NCBI GenBank assembly: GCA_007124395.1
Contig: SLFF01000311.1
Location: 1 to 6,913, forward strand
Direction: 5' to 3'
DNA length: 6,913 nt
Source: Thermomicrobiaceae bacterium
GTDB taxonomy: Bacteria; Chloroflexota; Chloroflexia; Thermomicrobiales; Thermomicrobiaceae
Below, piece by piece: positions 1 to 5,236 of the stretch. Each line of letters opens with the position of its first letter. Position 1 is the stretch's first letter. The notes below the pieces were generated by a model. It was given only the letters and a program-made list of their open reading frames with translations, was not told where the DNA came from and did not search any database. The position numbers and the translations under genes were made by a program.

Positions 1-78
1 CGCTGTGGACGCAACATCTAGTGTATCAACCCCGGAATCGGGATGTCTACGCTTGCCAGAGAGTCAGATTTACCAACG

Positions 79-106
79 ATTATAGAACATATGTTCGCTA
101 TGTCAA
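79..106 (-). promoter_or_regulatory. Consensus sigma-70 type promoter with an SOS box in its spacer, firing out of the left edge
   Basis: Read on the minus strand, TTGACA (101-106) and TATAAT (79-84) are both perfect matches to the housekeeping sigma hexamers and are 16 bp apart (85-100). The spacer contains the GAAC-N4-GTTC palindrome at 85-96, so a bound repressor would sit directly on the polymerase site. Transcription would start near 72 and run leftwards. The first possible start is an ATG at 15-17, followed by five open codons to the window edge, but it has only a poor ribosome site, so I do not call a gene. The hexamers and spacing are seen directly. Promoter activity is inferred but strongly suggested, because two perfect hexamers at correct spacing are rare by chance. 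Confidence 0.8.
85..96. promoter_or_regulatory. LexA/DinR-type SOS box (perfect 12-bp palindrome)
   Basis: The site reads GAACATATGTTC, a perfect palindrome. It fits the Gram-positive SOS consensus GAAC-R-N-R-Y-GTT-Y described for Bacillus DinR/LexA and similar to that of actinobacteria. Its place between the -35 and -10 of the leftward promoter is where a repressor would block initiation. Which LexA type this organism has cannot be seen here, so the assignment rests on motif and position. Another GAAC-binding dimeric repressor is possible. Confidence 0.7.
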
Positions 107-123
107 GAGGGTGTTAAGTGCCC

Positions 124-163
124 ACTCTGTCGGATCAACGGAACGCATGTTTGCCGACAGTGT
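124..163. repeat. Inverted repeat (dyad) enclosing the second SOS-like site
   Basis: ACTCTGTCGG (124-133) and CCGACAGTGT (154-163) are complementary at 9 of 10 positions (one T/T mismatch), separated by 20 bp. The right arm overlaps a direct repeat of CGACAGT (155-161 and 164-170), which also creates the palindrome TGTCGACA (161-168). This could be an operator, or a hairpin in a transcript. There is no U tract, so a classical terminator is unlikely. Confidence 0.5.
141..152. promoter_or_regulatory. Second SOS-box-like site
   Basis: GAACGCATGTTT also fits GAAC-R-N-R-Y-GTT-Y but has an imperfect right half. Its centre is 56 bp from that of the first box, upstream of the leftward -35. It may be an auxiliary operator for the same promoter, or act on a rightward promoter for the GIY-YIG gene. 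I see no good rightward hexamer pair beside it, so support is weaker than for the first box. Confidence 0.4.
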
Positions 164-170
164 CGACAGT

Positions 171-391
171 TTGAATGCCCGGGGACCTGGATCGGCCTGG
201 GCAATCGCCTTCCAGACGGGGAAACCAGGCCGTGACGCCATGTTGTGACCATGCGGCACAGCCCTTAAAATCGCCGCTCATCAAGGCATTATAGCGGATC
301 GTTGTACGTACGCAAGTACGTTCGGGTACGGGTCCACATACTGGCAGTATCGGCGCAATAGCAAGCGGGTTCAGCGACGTGAGGAAAGGTC
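171..391. other. Gene-free stretch with two small stem-loops
   Basis: I find no convincing coding frame here. Two foldable elements are visible. GCCCGGG (177-183) pairs with CCTGGGC (196-202) with one G-U pair and a 12-nt loop. ACGTAC (306-311) pairs perfectly with GTACGT (316-321) around GCAA, a GNRA-type tetraloop. The second lies in a run with four GTAC copies, at 304-307, 308-311, 316-319 and 326-329. If the GIY-YIG gene has its own promoter it should lie here, but I could not pick a clear -35/-10 pair. Confidence 0.4.
381..389 (+). promoter_or_regulatory. Ribosome binding site fixing the GTG start of the GIY-YIG gene
   Basis: GAGGAAAGG lies just before the GTG at 392. AGGA (382-385) is spaced 6 nt from the start codon. 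This is good complementarity to the 16S rRNA tail and explains why GTG at 392 is the start although it is not ATG. Confidence 0.7.
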
Positions 392-676
392 GTGACCACA
401 TTCTTCGTCTACATCACAACGAACCGCTCCGGTGGGCTGTACATTGGGGTAACCAACGATCTTGATCGCCGAATTTCCGAGCACAAGGGCGACGAGATCA
501 CTGGGTTTACCCAGCGGTACAACCTGCACCGGCTGGTGTATGTCGAAGAGTTCTCCAGTATCCGGGAAGCGAAGGATCGTGAGAAGCAACTGAAGGGCTG
601 GCGGCGGGAGAAGAAGATAGCGTTGATCGAGGCGGAGAACCCGGAGTGGCGGGACCTGTACTTCGAACGCCCATGA
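392..676 (+). CDS. Small GIY-YIG nuclease superfamily protein
   Basis: This 94-residue protein is a stand-alone GIY-YIG domain, the fold used by UvrC and homing endonucleases to cut DNA with one metal ion. VYI (6-8) and YIG (17-19) form the signature strands. The helix after them carries R26/R27, E30 and H31, where the family's catalytic arginine lies. The C-terminal stretch EAKDREKQLKGWRREKKIAL (59-78) is typical of the short UvrC-like YhbQ/UPF0213 relatives, which are usually 80-100 residues, so the gene looks complete. GTG start with a strong ribosome site; TGA stop. The cellular role of these small proteins is poorly known. A DNA-processing or repair role is plausible, and the SOS-like boxes upstream fit it, but the nearest box is about 240 bp away. 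The gene converges on the c-di-GMP gene across the repeat array. Confidence 0.93.
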   Translation: MTTFFVYITTNRSGGLYIGVTNDLDRRISEHKGDEITGFTQRYNLHRLVYVEEFSSIREAKDREKQLKGWRREKKIALIEAENPEWRDLYFERP

Positions 677-681
677 TCAGC

Positions 682-699
682 GGAGGTGCTAGCGCTTCC
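682..699 (+). terminator. Candidate weak terminator hairpin after the GIY-YIG gene
   Basis: GGAGGTG (682-688) pairs with CGCTTCC (693-699) around the CTAG loop: seven pairs, two of them G-U. It starts 5 nt after the stop codon, the usual place for a terminator. No U tract follows, so it may act poorly or only as an mRNA 3' end stabiliser. The repeat hairpins further on could take over that role. Confidence 0.35.
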
Positions 700-702
700 C
701 TC

Positions 703-750
703 AAGTTATTGTGAGCCTTTCTCCCCACGTTATCTTGAGCCCACCCCCCT
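703..750. repeat. Two tandem half copies, 24-bp period
   Basis: Copies begin at 703 (AAGTTATTGTGAGC, degenerate) and 727 (ACGTTATCTTGAGC, perfect), each followed by a C-rich linker of about 10 bp, and the next copy at 751 opens full unit 1. A third isolated half copy begins at 876 (ACGCTCTCTTGAGC), 23 bp before unit 2. All half copies break off directly after TGAGC, inside the left-end hairpin. Confidence 0.7.
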
Positions 751-751
751 A

Positions 752-856
752 CGCTATCTTGAGCGAAGTCGAAAGATCTCGTGCGCGGCCGGGCTCGTGG
801 TTCGGACCCGGTTACCAGTCGAAGGGGCGAGATGCTTCGACAAGCTCAGCATGACG
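752..856. repeat. Repeat unit 1 (105 bp, inverted-repeat ends)
   Basis: The left end is CGCTATCTTGAGCGAAGTCG followed by AAAGATCT. The right end, read on the other strand, is CGTCATGCTGAGCTTGTCGA followed by AGCATCT. Each end folds alone: ATCTT/AAGAT on the left (757-761 with 773-777 approximately) and ATGCT/AGCAT on the right (832-836 with 848-852). A third hairpin fills the centre: CCGGGCTC (789-796) against GGACCCGG (804-811), one mismatch, 7-nt loop. It differs from unit 2 at 6 of 105 positions. Confidence 0.85.
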
Positions 857-899
857 TCGTGGGCGCGGATTCCCCACGCTCTCTTGAGCCCTTCCCCCA

Positions 900-1004
900 C
901 GTTATCTTGAGCGGAGTCGAAAGATTTCGTGCGTGGCCGGGCTCGTGGTTCGGACCCGGTTACCAGTCGAAGGGGAGAGATGCTTCGACAGGCTCAGCAT
1001 GACG
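900..1004. repeat. Repeat unit 2 (105 bp)
   Basis: Same architecture as unit 1, with both end hairpins (ATCTT/AAGAT and ATGCT/AGCAT) and the central CCGGG/CCCGG hairpin intact. It is preceded by the C-rich linker and a half copy starting at 876, and followed by 26 bp of unique sequence before unit 3. Confidence 0.85.
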
Positions 1005-1030
1005 TGTAGGTTACGCTAGTCCTTCCCCAA

Positions 1031-1134
1031 CGTTATCTTGAGCGAAGTCGAAAGATCTGGTGCGCGGCCGGGCTCGTGGTTCGGACCCGGTTGCCGTGCG
1101 ACGGGGAGAGATGCGTCGACAGCTCAGCATGGCG
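1031..1134. repeat. Repeat unit 3 (104 bp, most diverged)
   Basis: About 12 differences from unit 2, five of them clustered in the stretch after the central hairpin. The right-end stem has lost its innermost pair (ATGCG against AGCAT) and one G is deleted in the right arm, so this copy appears to be decaying. It ends 14 bp before the stop codon of the c-di-GMP gene. Confidence 0.82.
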
Positions 1135-1148
1135 TCGATCGTTGCGGT

Positions 1149-3350
1149 TCACTCCGCTTCCCATGGCGGGACGAGCACGCTGGCGGAATGCTCCGTGTAG
1201 AAGCGGAAGAAATCGTCCGCTGGCATCGGGCGGGCAACATAATACCCTTGCAGGAACTTGAAGTTCAGACTCCTGATCATTGCCAGCTGTTCGACGGTTT
1301 CGACACCCTCGGCCACCACATCCAGCCCGAGATGCTCGGCCAGGTTGACGATGGTCAGCAGAATCTTACGGTTAGCTTCGATGCTACCCAGATCCTGGAT
1401 GAACGTCCGATCGATCTTCAGGATGTCAAACGGTAACCGGGTCAGGTAGGCGAGCGAGGAGTAGCCGGTGCCGAAATCGTCCACGGCCAGAACTATTCCG
1501 AGCGATCGCAGCTCGTCCAGCCGATAGCGCACCAGCTCTGACCGGCTGACGGCGGTCGATTCGGTGATCTCCAGCACGAACCGGTTCGACTGGAGATCGA
1601 ACTCCTGCAGCGTCGCCTGTATGGTGCTCATCAGTTCAGGATCAGTCAGCTCAGTAGCCGAGATATTCATGCCGACCTTCAACTGGAACGATACCCCGCT
1701 CACGGCATCCCACCGGATCACCTCCTGGCAGGTCTTCCGCAGAACTTCGGCACCGATCTCCCGAATGAGCCCGGATTCTTCGGCCAATGGAATGAACGTG
1801 TCCGGCGAAATCAGCCCACGGGTCGGATGCTGCCACCTTGCCAGGGCTTCGACTCCAGTGACCATGCCGGTTTCCAGGTAGACGATTGGCTGGAAGTGGA
1901 CCACCAGCTCATCGCGATCGATGATCCCCCGCAGGTCGGCTTCCAGCTGAATACGATCCAGAACGCTGTCGCGGATATCTGGTCGATACACAGCAACTGG
2001 TGAACCAGTCGATTGCTTGGCGCTCAGCAGGGCGAGATCAGCGGTCTTCAATAGTTCTTCGAGGCTCGACTCTCCACTGAGGCTGGATGTTACGCCGATG
2101 CAGCAGGTAACCGGAATCGATTTCCCGCCGGTGACCGGGAGGTCATTGATCTCATGACCAAGCTGCCAGGCAATGGATTCCGCCTCCTCACACGGACGAT
2201 GGGTATAGAGGATGGCAAACTCGTCTCCTCCGAGCCTCGCCACACACCTTGCGCCATTCGTGGCACGCATGATCCGCCGGGCAATCAGCTTGAGCACATG
2301 ATCGCCCTCCATATGGCCGAACAGATCGTTGATCGATTTGAACCGGTTCAGATCCAGAATCAGCAGGATCAACGGAGTGTCGGACGGCAGGTCACTGGCG
2401 AACACGGAATCAAGGCAGTCCAGAAGACGTTGACGGTTTCCCAGCCCGGTCAGCGCATCATGGTGTGCCTGATAGGTGAGATATTGCTCGAGATCTTTGC
2501 GTTCGGAGACGTCACGCGTATTGATCAGCAGGCTGGCGATCTCTGTATCATCCAGCAGATTGCGCCCGGTCGATTCTACCCAGATCCAGCAGCCAGCCTT
2601 GTTTCGAATGCGGTACTCGGCAGTGATATTACCCAGCGGAGTCTGAACGAGCTGATTGAACTTCTGTTGCACTGTTGAGACATCGTCCGGATGAATCAGA
2701 TCGAAGCAGGGAATCCCGAGAGTCTCGCTCACGTCATACCCGAGGATGCCCGCGATAGATGGGCTCTGGTACGTGATGACACCGAACGGATCGATCAGCG
2801 TGGTGACGTCGTAGGAGTTCTCCACCAGCGACTGAAATCGGGAGTTGGTCCGGTCAATCTCCATGCGCATATCGATCTGGCTGCTGAGCGCCTGGGCCAG
2901 GTCGGACAGGATTTCGCGTTCTTCATCGCTCCACTCACGGGTGCGGTGATCGATGACACACAGTGTGCCGATTGCATGGCCGCGCTTGGTGATGATCGGG
3001 ATACCGAGGTAGGAATAGCACTGTAGCTGAACGACGACCGGGTTGTCGTTGAACAATGGGTCTCTCAGCGTATTCGGGACGTGGAGTGGCTTGCCGGATT
3101 GGACGGTGTATCGACAGATCGAGTGTTCTATCGGCACACTGCGTTTAACCTCGGTGAAGTCGATTGTCCCGGCCATGCTCTTGGTGAACTGGCGATCAGA
3201 CGTGATCAGATTAACCTGAACAATCGGCACATTCAGCAAGCGCGACGCCAGCCTGGTGAGACTGTCGAACGATTCTTCCGGCTCAGAATCCAGTAACTGA
3301 GTACGTTGGAGTTCTTCGAGCCGTTCCTGCTCGCTGTGTCCCGAACTCAT
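1149..3350 (-). CDS. GAF-PAS-GGDEF-EAL cyclic-di-GMP turnover protein
   Basis: A 733-residue soluble signalling protein that can both make c-di-GMP (GGDEF, diguanylate cyclase) and break it down (EAL, phosphodiesterase). Domains in order: GAF about 20-165, PAS about 170-285, GGDEF about 290-455, EAL about 465-715. The cyclase motif is an intact GGDEF (374-378), with D333 and the NDLFGH stretch in place. The RxxD product-inhibition site normally five residues before it is absent (NGAR). The EAL domain keeps E501, N562, E594, D624/D625, K645, E681 and Q701, so it should be active. No signal peptide or membrane span is visible, so the sensors should read cytoplasmic signals; the ligand is unknown. 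An upstream TTG at 3395 could add 15 residues, but ATG at 3350 has the ribosome site. It is probably its own transcription unit, and its stop lies next to the repeat array. Confidence 0.96.
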   Translation of the reverse strand: MSSGHSEQERLEELQRTQLLDSEPEESFDSLTRLASRLLNVPIVQVNLITSDRQFTKSMAGTIDFTEVKRSVPIEHSICRYTVQSGKPLHVPNTLRDPLFNDNPVVVQLQCYSYLGIPIITKRGHAIGTLCVIDHRTREWSDEEREILSDLAQALSSQIDMRMEIDRTNSRFQSLVENSYDVTTLIDPFGVITYQSPSIAGILGYDVSETLGIPCFDLIHPDDVSTVQQKFNQLVQTPLGNITAEYRIRNKAGCWIWVESTGRNLLDDTEIASLLINTRDVSERKDLEQYLTYQAHHDALTGLGNRQRLLDCLDSVFASDLPSDTPLILLILDLNRFKSINDLFGHMEGDHVLKLIARRIMRATNGARCVARLGGDEFAILYTHRPCEEAESIAWQLGHEINDLPVTGGKSIPVTCCIGVTSSLSGESSLEELLKTADLALLSAKQSTGSPVAVYRPDIRDSVLDRIQLEADLRGIIDRDELVVHFQPIVYLETGMVTGVEALARWQHPTRGLISPDTFIPLAEESGLIREIGAEVLRKTCQEVIRWDAVSGVSFQLKVGMNISATELTDPELMSTIQATLQEFDLQSNRFVLEITESTAVSRSELVRYRLDELRSLGIVLAVDDFGTGYSSLAYLTRLPFDILKIDRTFIQDLGSIEANRKILLTIVNLAEHLGLDVVAEGVETVEQLAMIRSLNFKFLQGYYVARPMPADDFFRFYTEHSASVLVPPWEAE

Positions 3351-3354
3351 GACA

Positions 3355-3360
3355 TCCTCT
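3355..3360 (-). promoter_or_regulatory. Ribosome binding site choosing ATG 3350
   Basis: On the minus strand AGAGGA precedes the ATG by 4 nt (AGAGG by 5). The alternative TTG at 3393-3395 has only a weak AGG 9 nt upstream. This decides for the shorter 733-residue protein, which still starts well before the GAF domain. Confidence 0.7.
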
Positions 3361-3400
3361 GCACGATGACGGCTATCTGGAGAGATCAGAAACAATGAAA

Positions 3401-3420
3401 TACCTAACAGGCGATAGGTA
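3401..3420. promoter_or_regulatory. Small inverted repeat in the leader of the c-di-GMP gene
   Basis: TACCTA (3401-3406) and TAGGTA (3415-3420) are perfect inverted repeats around 8 bp, 51-70 bp upstream of the chosen start. This could be an operator or an mRNA hairpin. The wider 3396-3557 interval also contains an AT-rich stretch with TATACT on the minus strand (3498-3503) that might be a -10, but no acceptable -35 stands 16-18 bp upstream, so I do not call a promoter. Confidence 0.35.
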
Positions 3421-3472
3421 AGTTTACATGCTTGGAAGACTGACGTTTAAGCTGTTTTCAGGGCGATGTCGG

Positions 3473-3490
3473 TCAGGCAGATCAGGCAGG
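3473..3490. repeat. Tandem 9-bp direct repeat flanked by inverted ends
   Basis: TCAGGCAGA and TCAGGCAGG follow each other directly. The pair is framed by TGTCGG (3467-3472) and CTGACA (3493-3498), complementary at 5 of 6 positions. It lies upstream of the c-di-GMP gene and could bind a regulator, although a chance arrangement is possible. Confidence 0.3.
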
Positions 3491-3557
3491 TGCTGACAGT
3501 ATATATCGAAAATCTCTTTGTGAGTTCGCGGATTTATCCTAGATTTTCAATAAAGGA

Positions 3558-5144
3558 TCACAGCCCCGGCACCTCCAGTTCCTCCGGTTCATTTTCTCCG
3601 CAGCCATGCTGATAGTAGAGCCGGCGGGTGCGTTCCCGGGAGTCTGGATCGGTGATGGTATCGAGGGTGATCGTTTCCACCACTTCATACATGTTCAGGT
3701 GCGTCAGTTCGATACCGTGATCCTCCCGATAGGTTCGGCAGATGTATTCGGCCAGGATCGGGTTGACCTGCCCGCGTGATCCAGCTCTGCGCGAGCTGTT
3801 CATATAGAAGCGCTCCCGGTAGTTTCCGTACTGGAGCTGGAGTTCCCGATACGGCCGGTCGAAGGTCAGTGGTCGGTCGTTGTAGACATCGAGCATCTCT
3901 CCGTCGGCGGTTCTGGCCGGAAACACGTAGTAGCGGTCGGTCGATCTCGGGTTGGGAGCGAAGACCGTCCAGAGCGCCTGGTTGACCCGGAACATCTGTG
4001 TGCCTTCATAGATGCGCTCTTCCAGCGTGGTCGGTGCCCGTTCGATCTCCGCCCAGCGATGCAGATGCACCGTTGATGACACCACGAAAACGGCCACGAT
4101 TGCCCCCAGTACCAGCGTGGTGCCGGTCAGGGAGACTACCCAGGCTGGAACCTGAACCGGTATCTTGAGCCTTGGTAGAGCGTTCGCCAGCGATTCACCT
4201 GCTCGGTGGCCGGCTGTGCGGAGCCAGTGCAGGGATCGTCCCATGGCATGGGGCGCATCGGCCAGTCTTCCCAGCGTATCCCAGACCTGACCAGGCAGGA
4301 ACAGAATCACCCCGGCAATCGCCACCCAACCAAACCCGCCGATCCGCACGGTGAGCGCGAACGAAAGATGCACGATCACGAACATACTGGTGAAGATCGC
4401 TCTCAGCCAGCCCGGAAAAATCAGCAACAGTGGCGAAGCGATCAGCATCCCGAACCAGAGCGTGCCGCCGTAGCCGAGCAGGGTCGGATACTCCCGGAGA
4501 TAGACCGCCAGGAAGTAGGTCATGTCGTCCAGCCCGAAGACGATCGGCGTGGCAGTGCCGTCTGTCCAGGAATCACTGAGTGTTTTCAGCATGCCGTTGA
4601 CCAGATACATGTAGATCATCTGGAGGAGTATCGCCGCCGACGCGAGATTGGCGATCGAAGGCCGTCCCGGCGTTCCCCGATGCACAGCGTCGATCGACCA
4701 TCGTTCACCGAGCGGCAGGAACATGGCCCAGAAGAAGATCAGGCGGAAGAGCGAATCGGCGTGGCTGGTGTTCAGTGGGTTGTGATTATCCAGCGAAATA
4801 ACGAACAGAAAGGAGAGGATCGTTGCCAGACGTGTCTTGTAGCCAACGATCAGCTGGATAGCGATCAATCCGTGCAGCAGAAACAGTGCAGCAATCACCG
4901 GGGTGCTGGTGGTCAGAAAGAAGAACGAGAACGCATGATCGACGGTTCGTGCCTGGGCCAGTGATTGTGGCGCCAGACCGTCCTCCGTGTAGAACATGGA
5001 AAAGGTACTGGCCCGGGCGAGGAGATCCCCGATAATCAGCAGTCCCATCAACACCCGGAACAGCGCCAGTGTCCGGGAATCGATGCTGAAGATGTATCGA
5101 AGCCTGGCGAGAATCGATCCGATGGAGCTGACTGTCTCCTGCAT
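3558..5144 (-). CDS. HTTM-domain membrane protein (vitamin K-dependent gamma-carboxylase-like)
   Basis: A 528-residue polytopic membrane protein of the HTTM family, the membrane domain shared with vitamin K-dependent gamma-glutamyl carboxylase. The HTTM part covers about 20-300. It opens with a helix at 24-44 and the YTEDG motif (52-56), followed by paired helices to about 100. The loop NHNPLNTSHAD (120-130) and the stretch YLVNGMLKTLSDSWTDGTAT (180-199) match the usual signatures; HLSFALTVRIGGFGW (259-273) precedes the last core helix. A further helix at about 335-357 leads to a soluble tail with APNPRSTDRYYVFPARTADG (396-415), a pattern common in bacterial HTTM proteins. True carboxylase activity is unproven for such relatives and the catalytic lysine cannot be placed with confidence, so I leave the substrate open. 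The ATG lacks a strong ribosome site, but a stop closes the frame upstream and no other start is better. It lies 92 bp downstream of uppP. Confidence 0.9.
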   Translation of the reverse strand: MQETVSSIGSILARLRYIFSIDSRTLALFRVLMGLLIIGDLLARASTFSMFYTEDGLAPQSLAQARTVDHAFSFFFLTTSTPVIAALFLLHGLIAIQLIVGYKTRLATILSFLFVISLDNHNPLNTSHADSLFRLIFFWAMFLPLGERWSIDAVHRGTPGRPSIANLASAAILLQMIYMYLVNGMLKTLSDSWTDGTATPIVFGLDDMTYFLAVYLREYPTLLGYGGTLWFGMLIASPLLLIFPGWLRAIFTSMFVIVHLSFALTVRIGGFGWVAIAGVILFLPGQVWDTLGRLADAPHAMGRSLHWLRTAGHRAGESLANALPRLKIPVQVPAWVVSLTGTTLVLGAIVAVFVVSSTVHLHRWAEIERAPTTLEERIYEGTQMFRVNQALWTVFAPNPRSTDRYYVFPARTADGEMLDVYNDRPLTFDRPYRELQLQYGNYRERFYMNSSRRAGSRGQVNPILAEYICRTYREDHGIELTHLNMYEVVETITLDTITDPDSRERTRRLYYQHGCGENEPEELEVPGL

Positions 5145-5179
5145 GACCGTGCGTCCAGTTCTGATCTCGAAGTTGACCG

Positions 5180-5208
5180 ATTATCAGCATGGTATCAGCC
5201 GATATGGA
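5180..5208 (-). promoter_or_regulatory. Possible promoter of the HTTM gene with 11-bp-spaced repeats
   Basis: On the minus strand GATAAT (5180-5185) matches the -10 at 5 of 6 positions. A poor -35, TCCATA (5203-5208, 3 of 6), lies 17 bp upstream. GCTGATA occurs twice (5182-5188 and 5193-5199) exactly 11 bp apart, one helical turn, as many dimer operators are arranged. Transcription would start about 28 nt before the ATG. Read-through from uppP is the alternative. Confidence 0.3.
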
Positions 5209-5213
5209 TGTGG

Positions 5214-5225
5214 AGACGATCGTCT
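5214..5225. promoter_or_regulatory. Perfect 12-bp palindrome behind uppP
   Basis: AGACGATCGTCT is fully self-complementary and begins 11 bp after the uppP stop codon. With no loop and no U tract it is a poor terminator; a protein-binding site for control of the HTTM gene is more likely. A chance occurrence cannot be excluded. Confidence 0.3.
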
Positions 5226-5236
5226 GTCCGGGGATT

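Larger units (their letters stand above)
703..1134. repeat. BIME/MITE-like palindromic repeat array (three full units, three half copies)
   Basis: The whole space between the converging GIY-YIG and c-di-GMP genes is repeat. Three near-identical units lie at 752-856, 900-1004 and 1031-1134. Isolated left halves begin at 703, 727 and 876. Each half copy is ACGTTATCTTGAGC or a close variant followed by a C-rich linker, giving a 23-24 bp period that runs straight into the next full unit. No open frame here has coding character; frames that cross it are fortuitous. The array's size, terminal inverted repeats and lack of coding capacity suggest a non-autonomous element that duplicated locally. Hairpins read from either direction may also help end transcription of both flanking genes. 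Confidence 0.88.

Noticed and set aside
21..248. Open frame of 75 codons on the plus strand
   Set aside because: It starts at a GTG without a ribosome site, runs through the leftward promoter and both SOS-like boxes, and its product resembles no family I know.
135..401. Open frame of 88 codons on the minus strand
   Set aside because: It overlaps the start of the well-supported GIY-YIG gene and the structured intergenic region; no recognisable domain and no ribosome site.
789..817. tRNA T-arm-like sequence (GGTTCGGACCC) in the repeat core
   Set aside because: No anticodon arm or acceptor stem can be built around it; it is part of the central hairpin of the repeat and recurs in all three units.
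686..1002. Open frames within the repeat array on the plus strand
   Set aside because: They simply translate the palindromic units in tandem; the products are repetitive and without coding character.
703..1134. CRISPR array
   Set aside because: Units are about 105 bp with inverted-repeat ends, spacing is irregular and the sequences between them are C-rich repeat fragments, not unique spacers of equal size; no cas gene is present.
1038..1436. Open frame running from repeat unit 3 into the c-di-GMP gene
   Set aside because: Most of it is antisense to the conserved EAL domain, so it is a shadow.
2154..2678. 174-codon frame opposite the GGDEF/PAS region
   Set aside because: The opposite strand encodes clear PAS and GGDEF domains; this frame gives no recognisable protein.
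3396..3557. c-di-GMP riboswitch upstream of the c-di-GMP gene
   Set aside because: I could not find the conserved GEMM core or its tetraloop/receptor arrangement; only short dyads are present.
4206..4964. 252-codon frame opposite the HTTM gene, very rich in charged residues and Q/H
   Set aside because: It is the complement of hydrophobic transmembrane codons, which typically yields such charged shadows; the HTTM frame has family motifs throughout.
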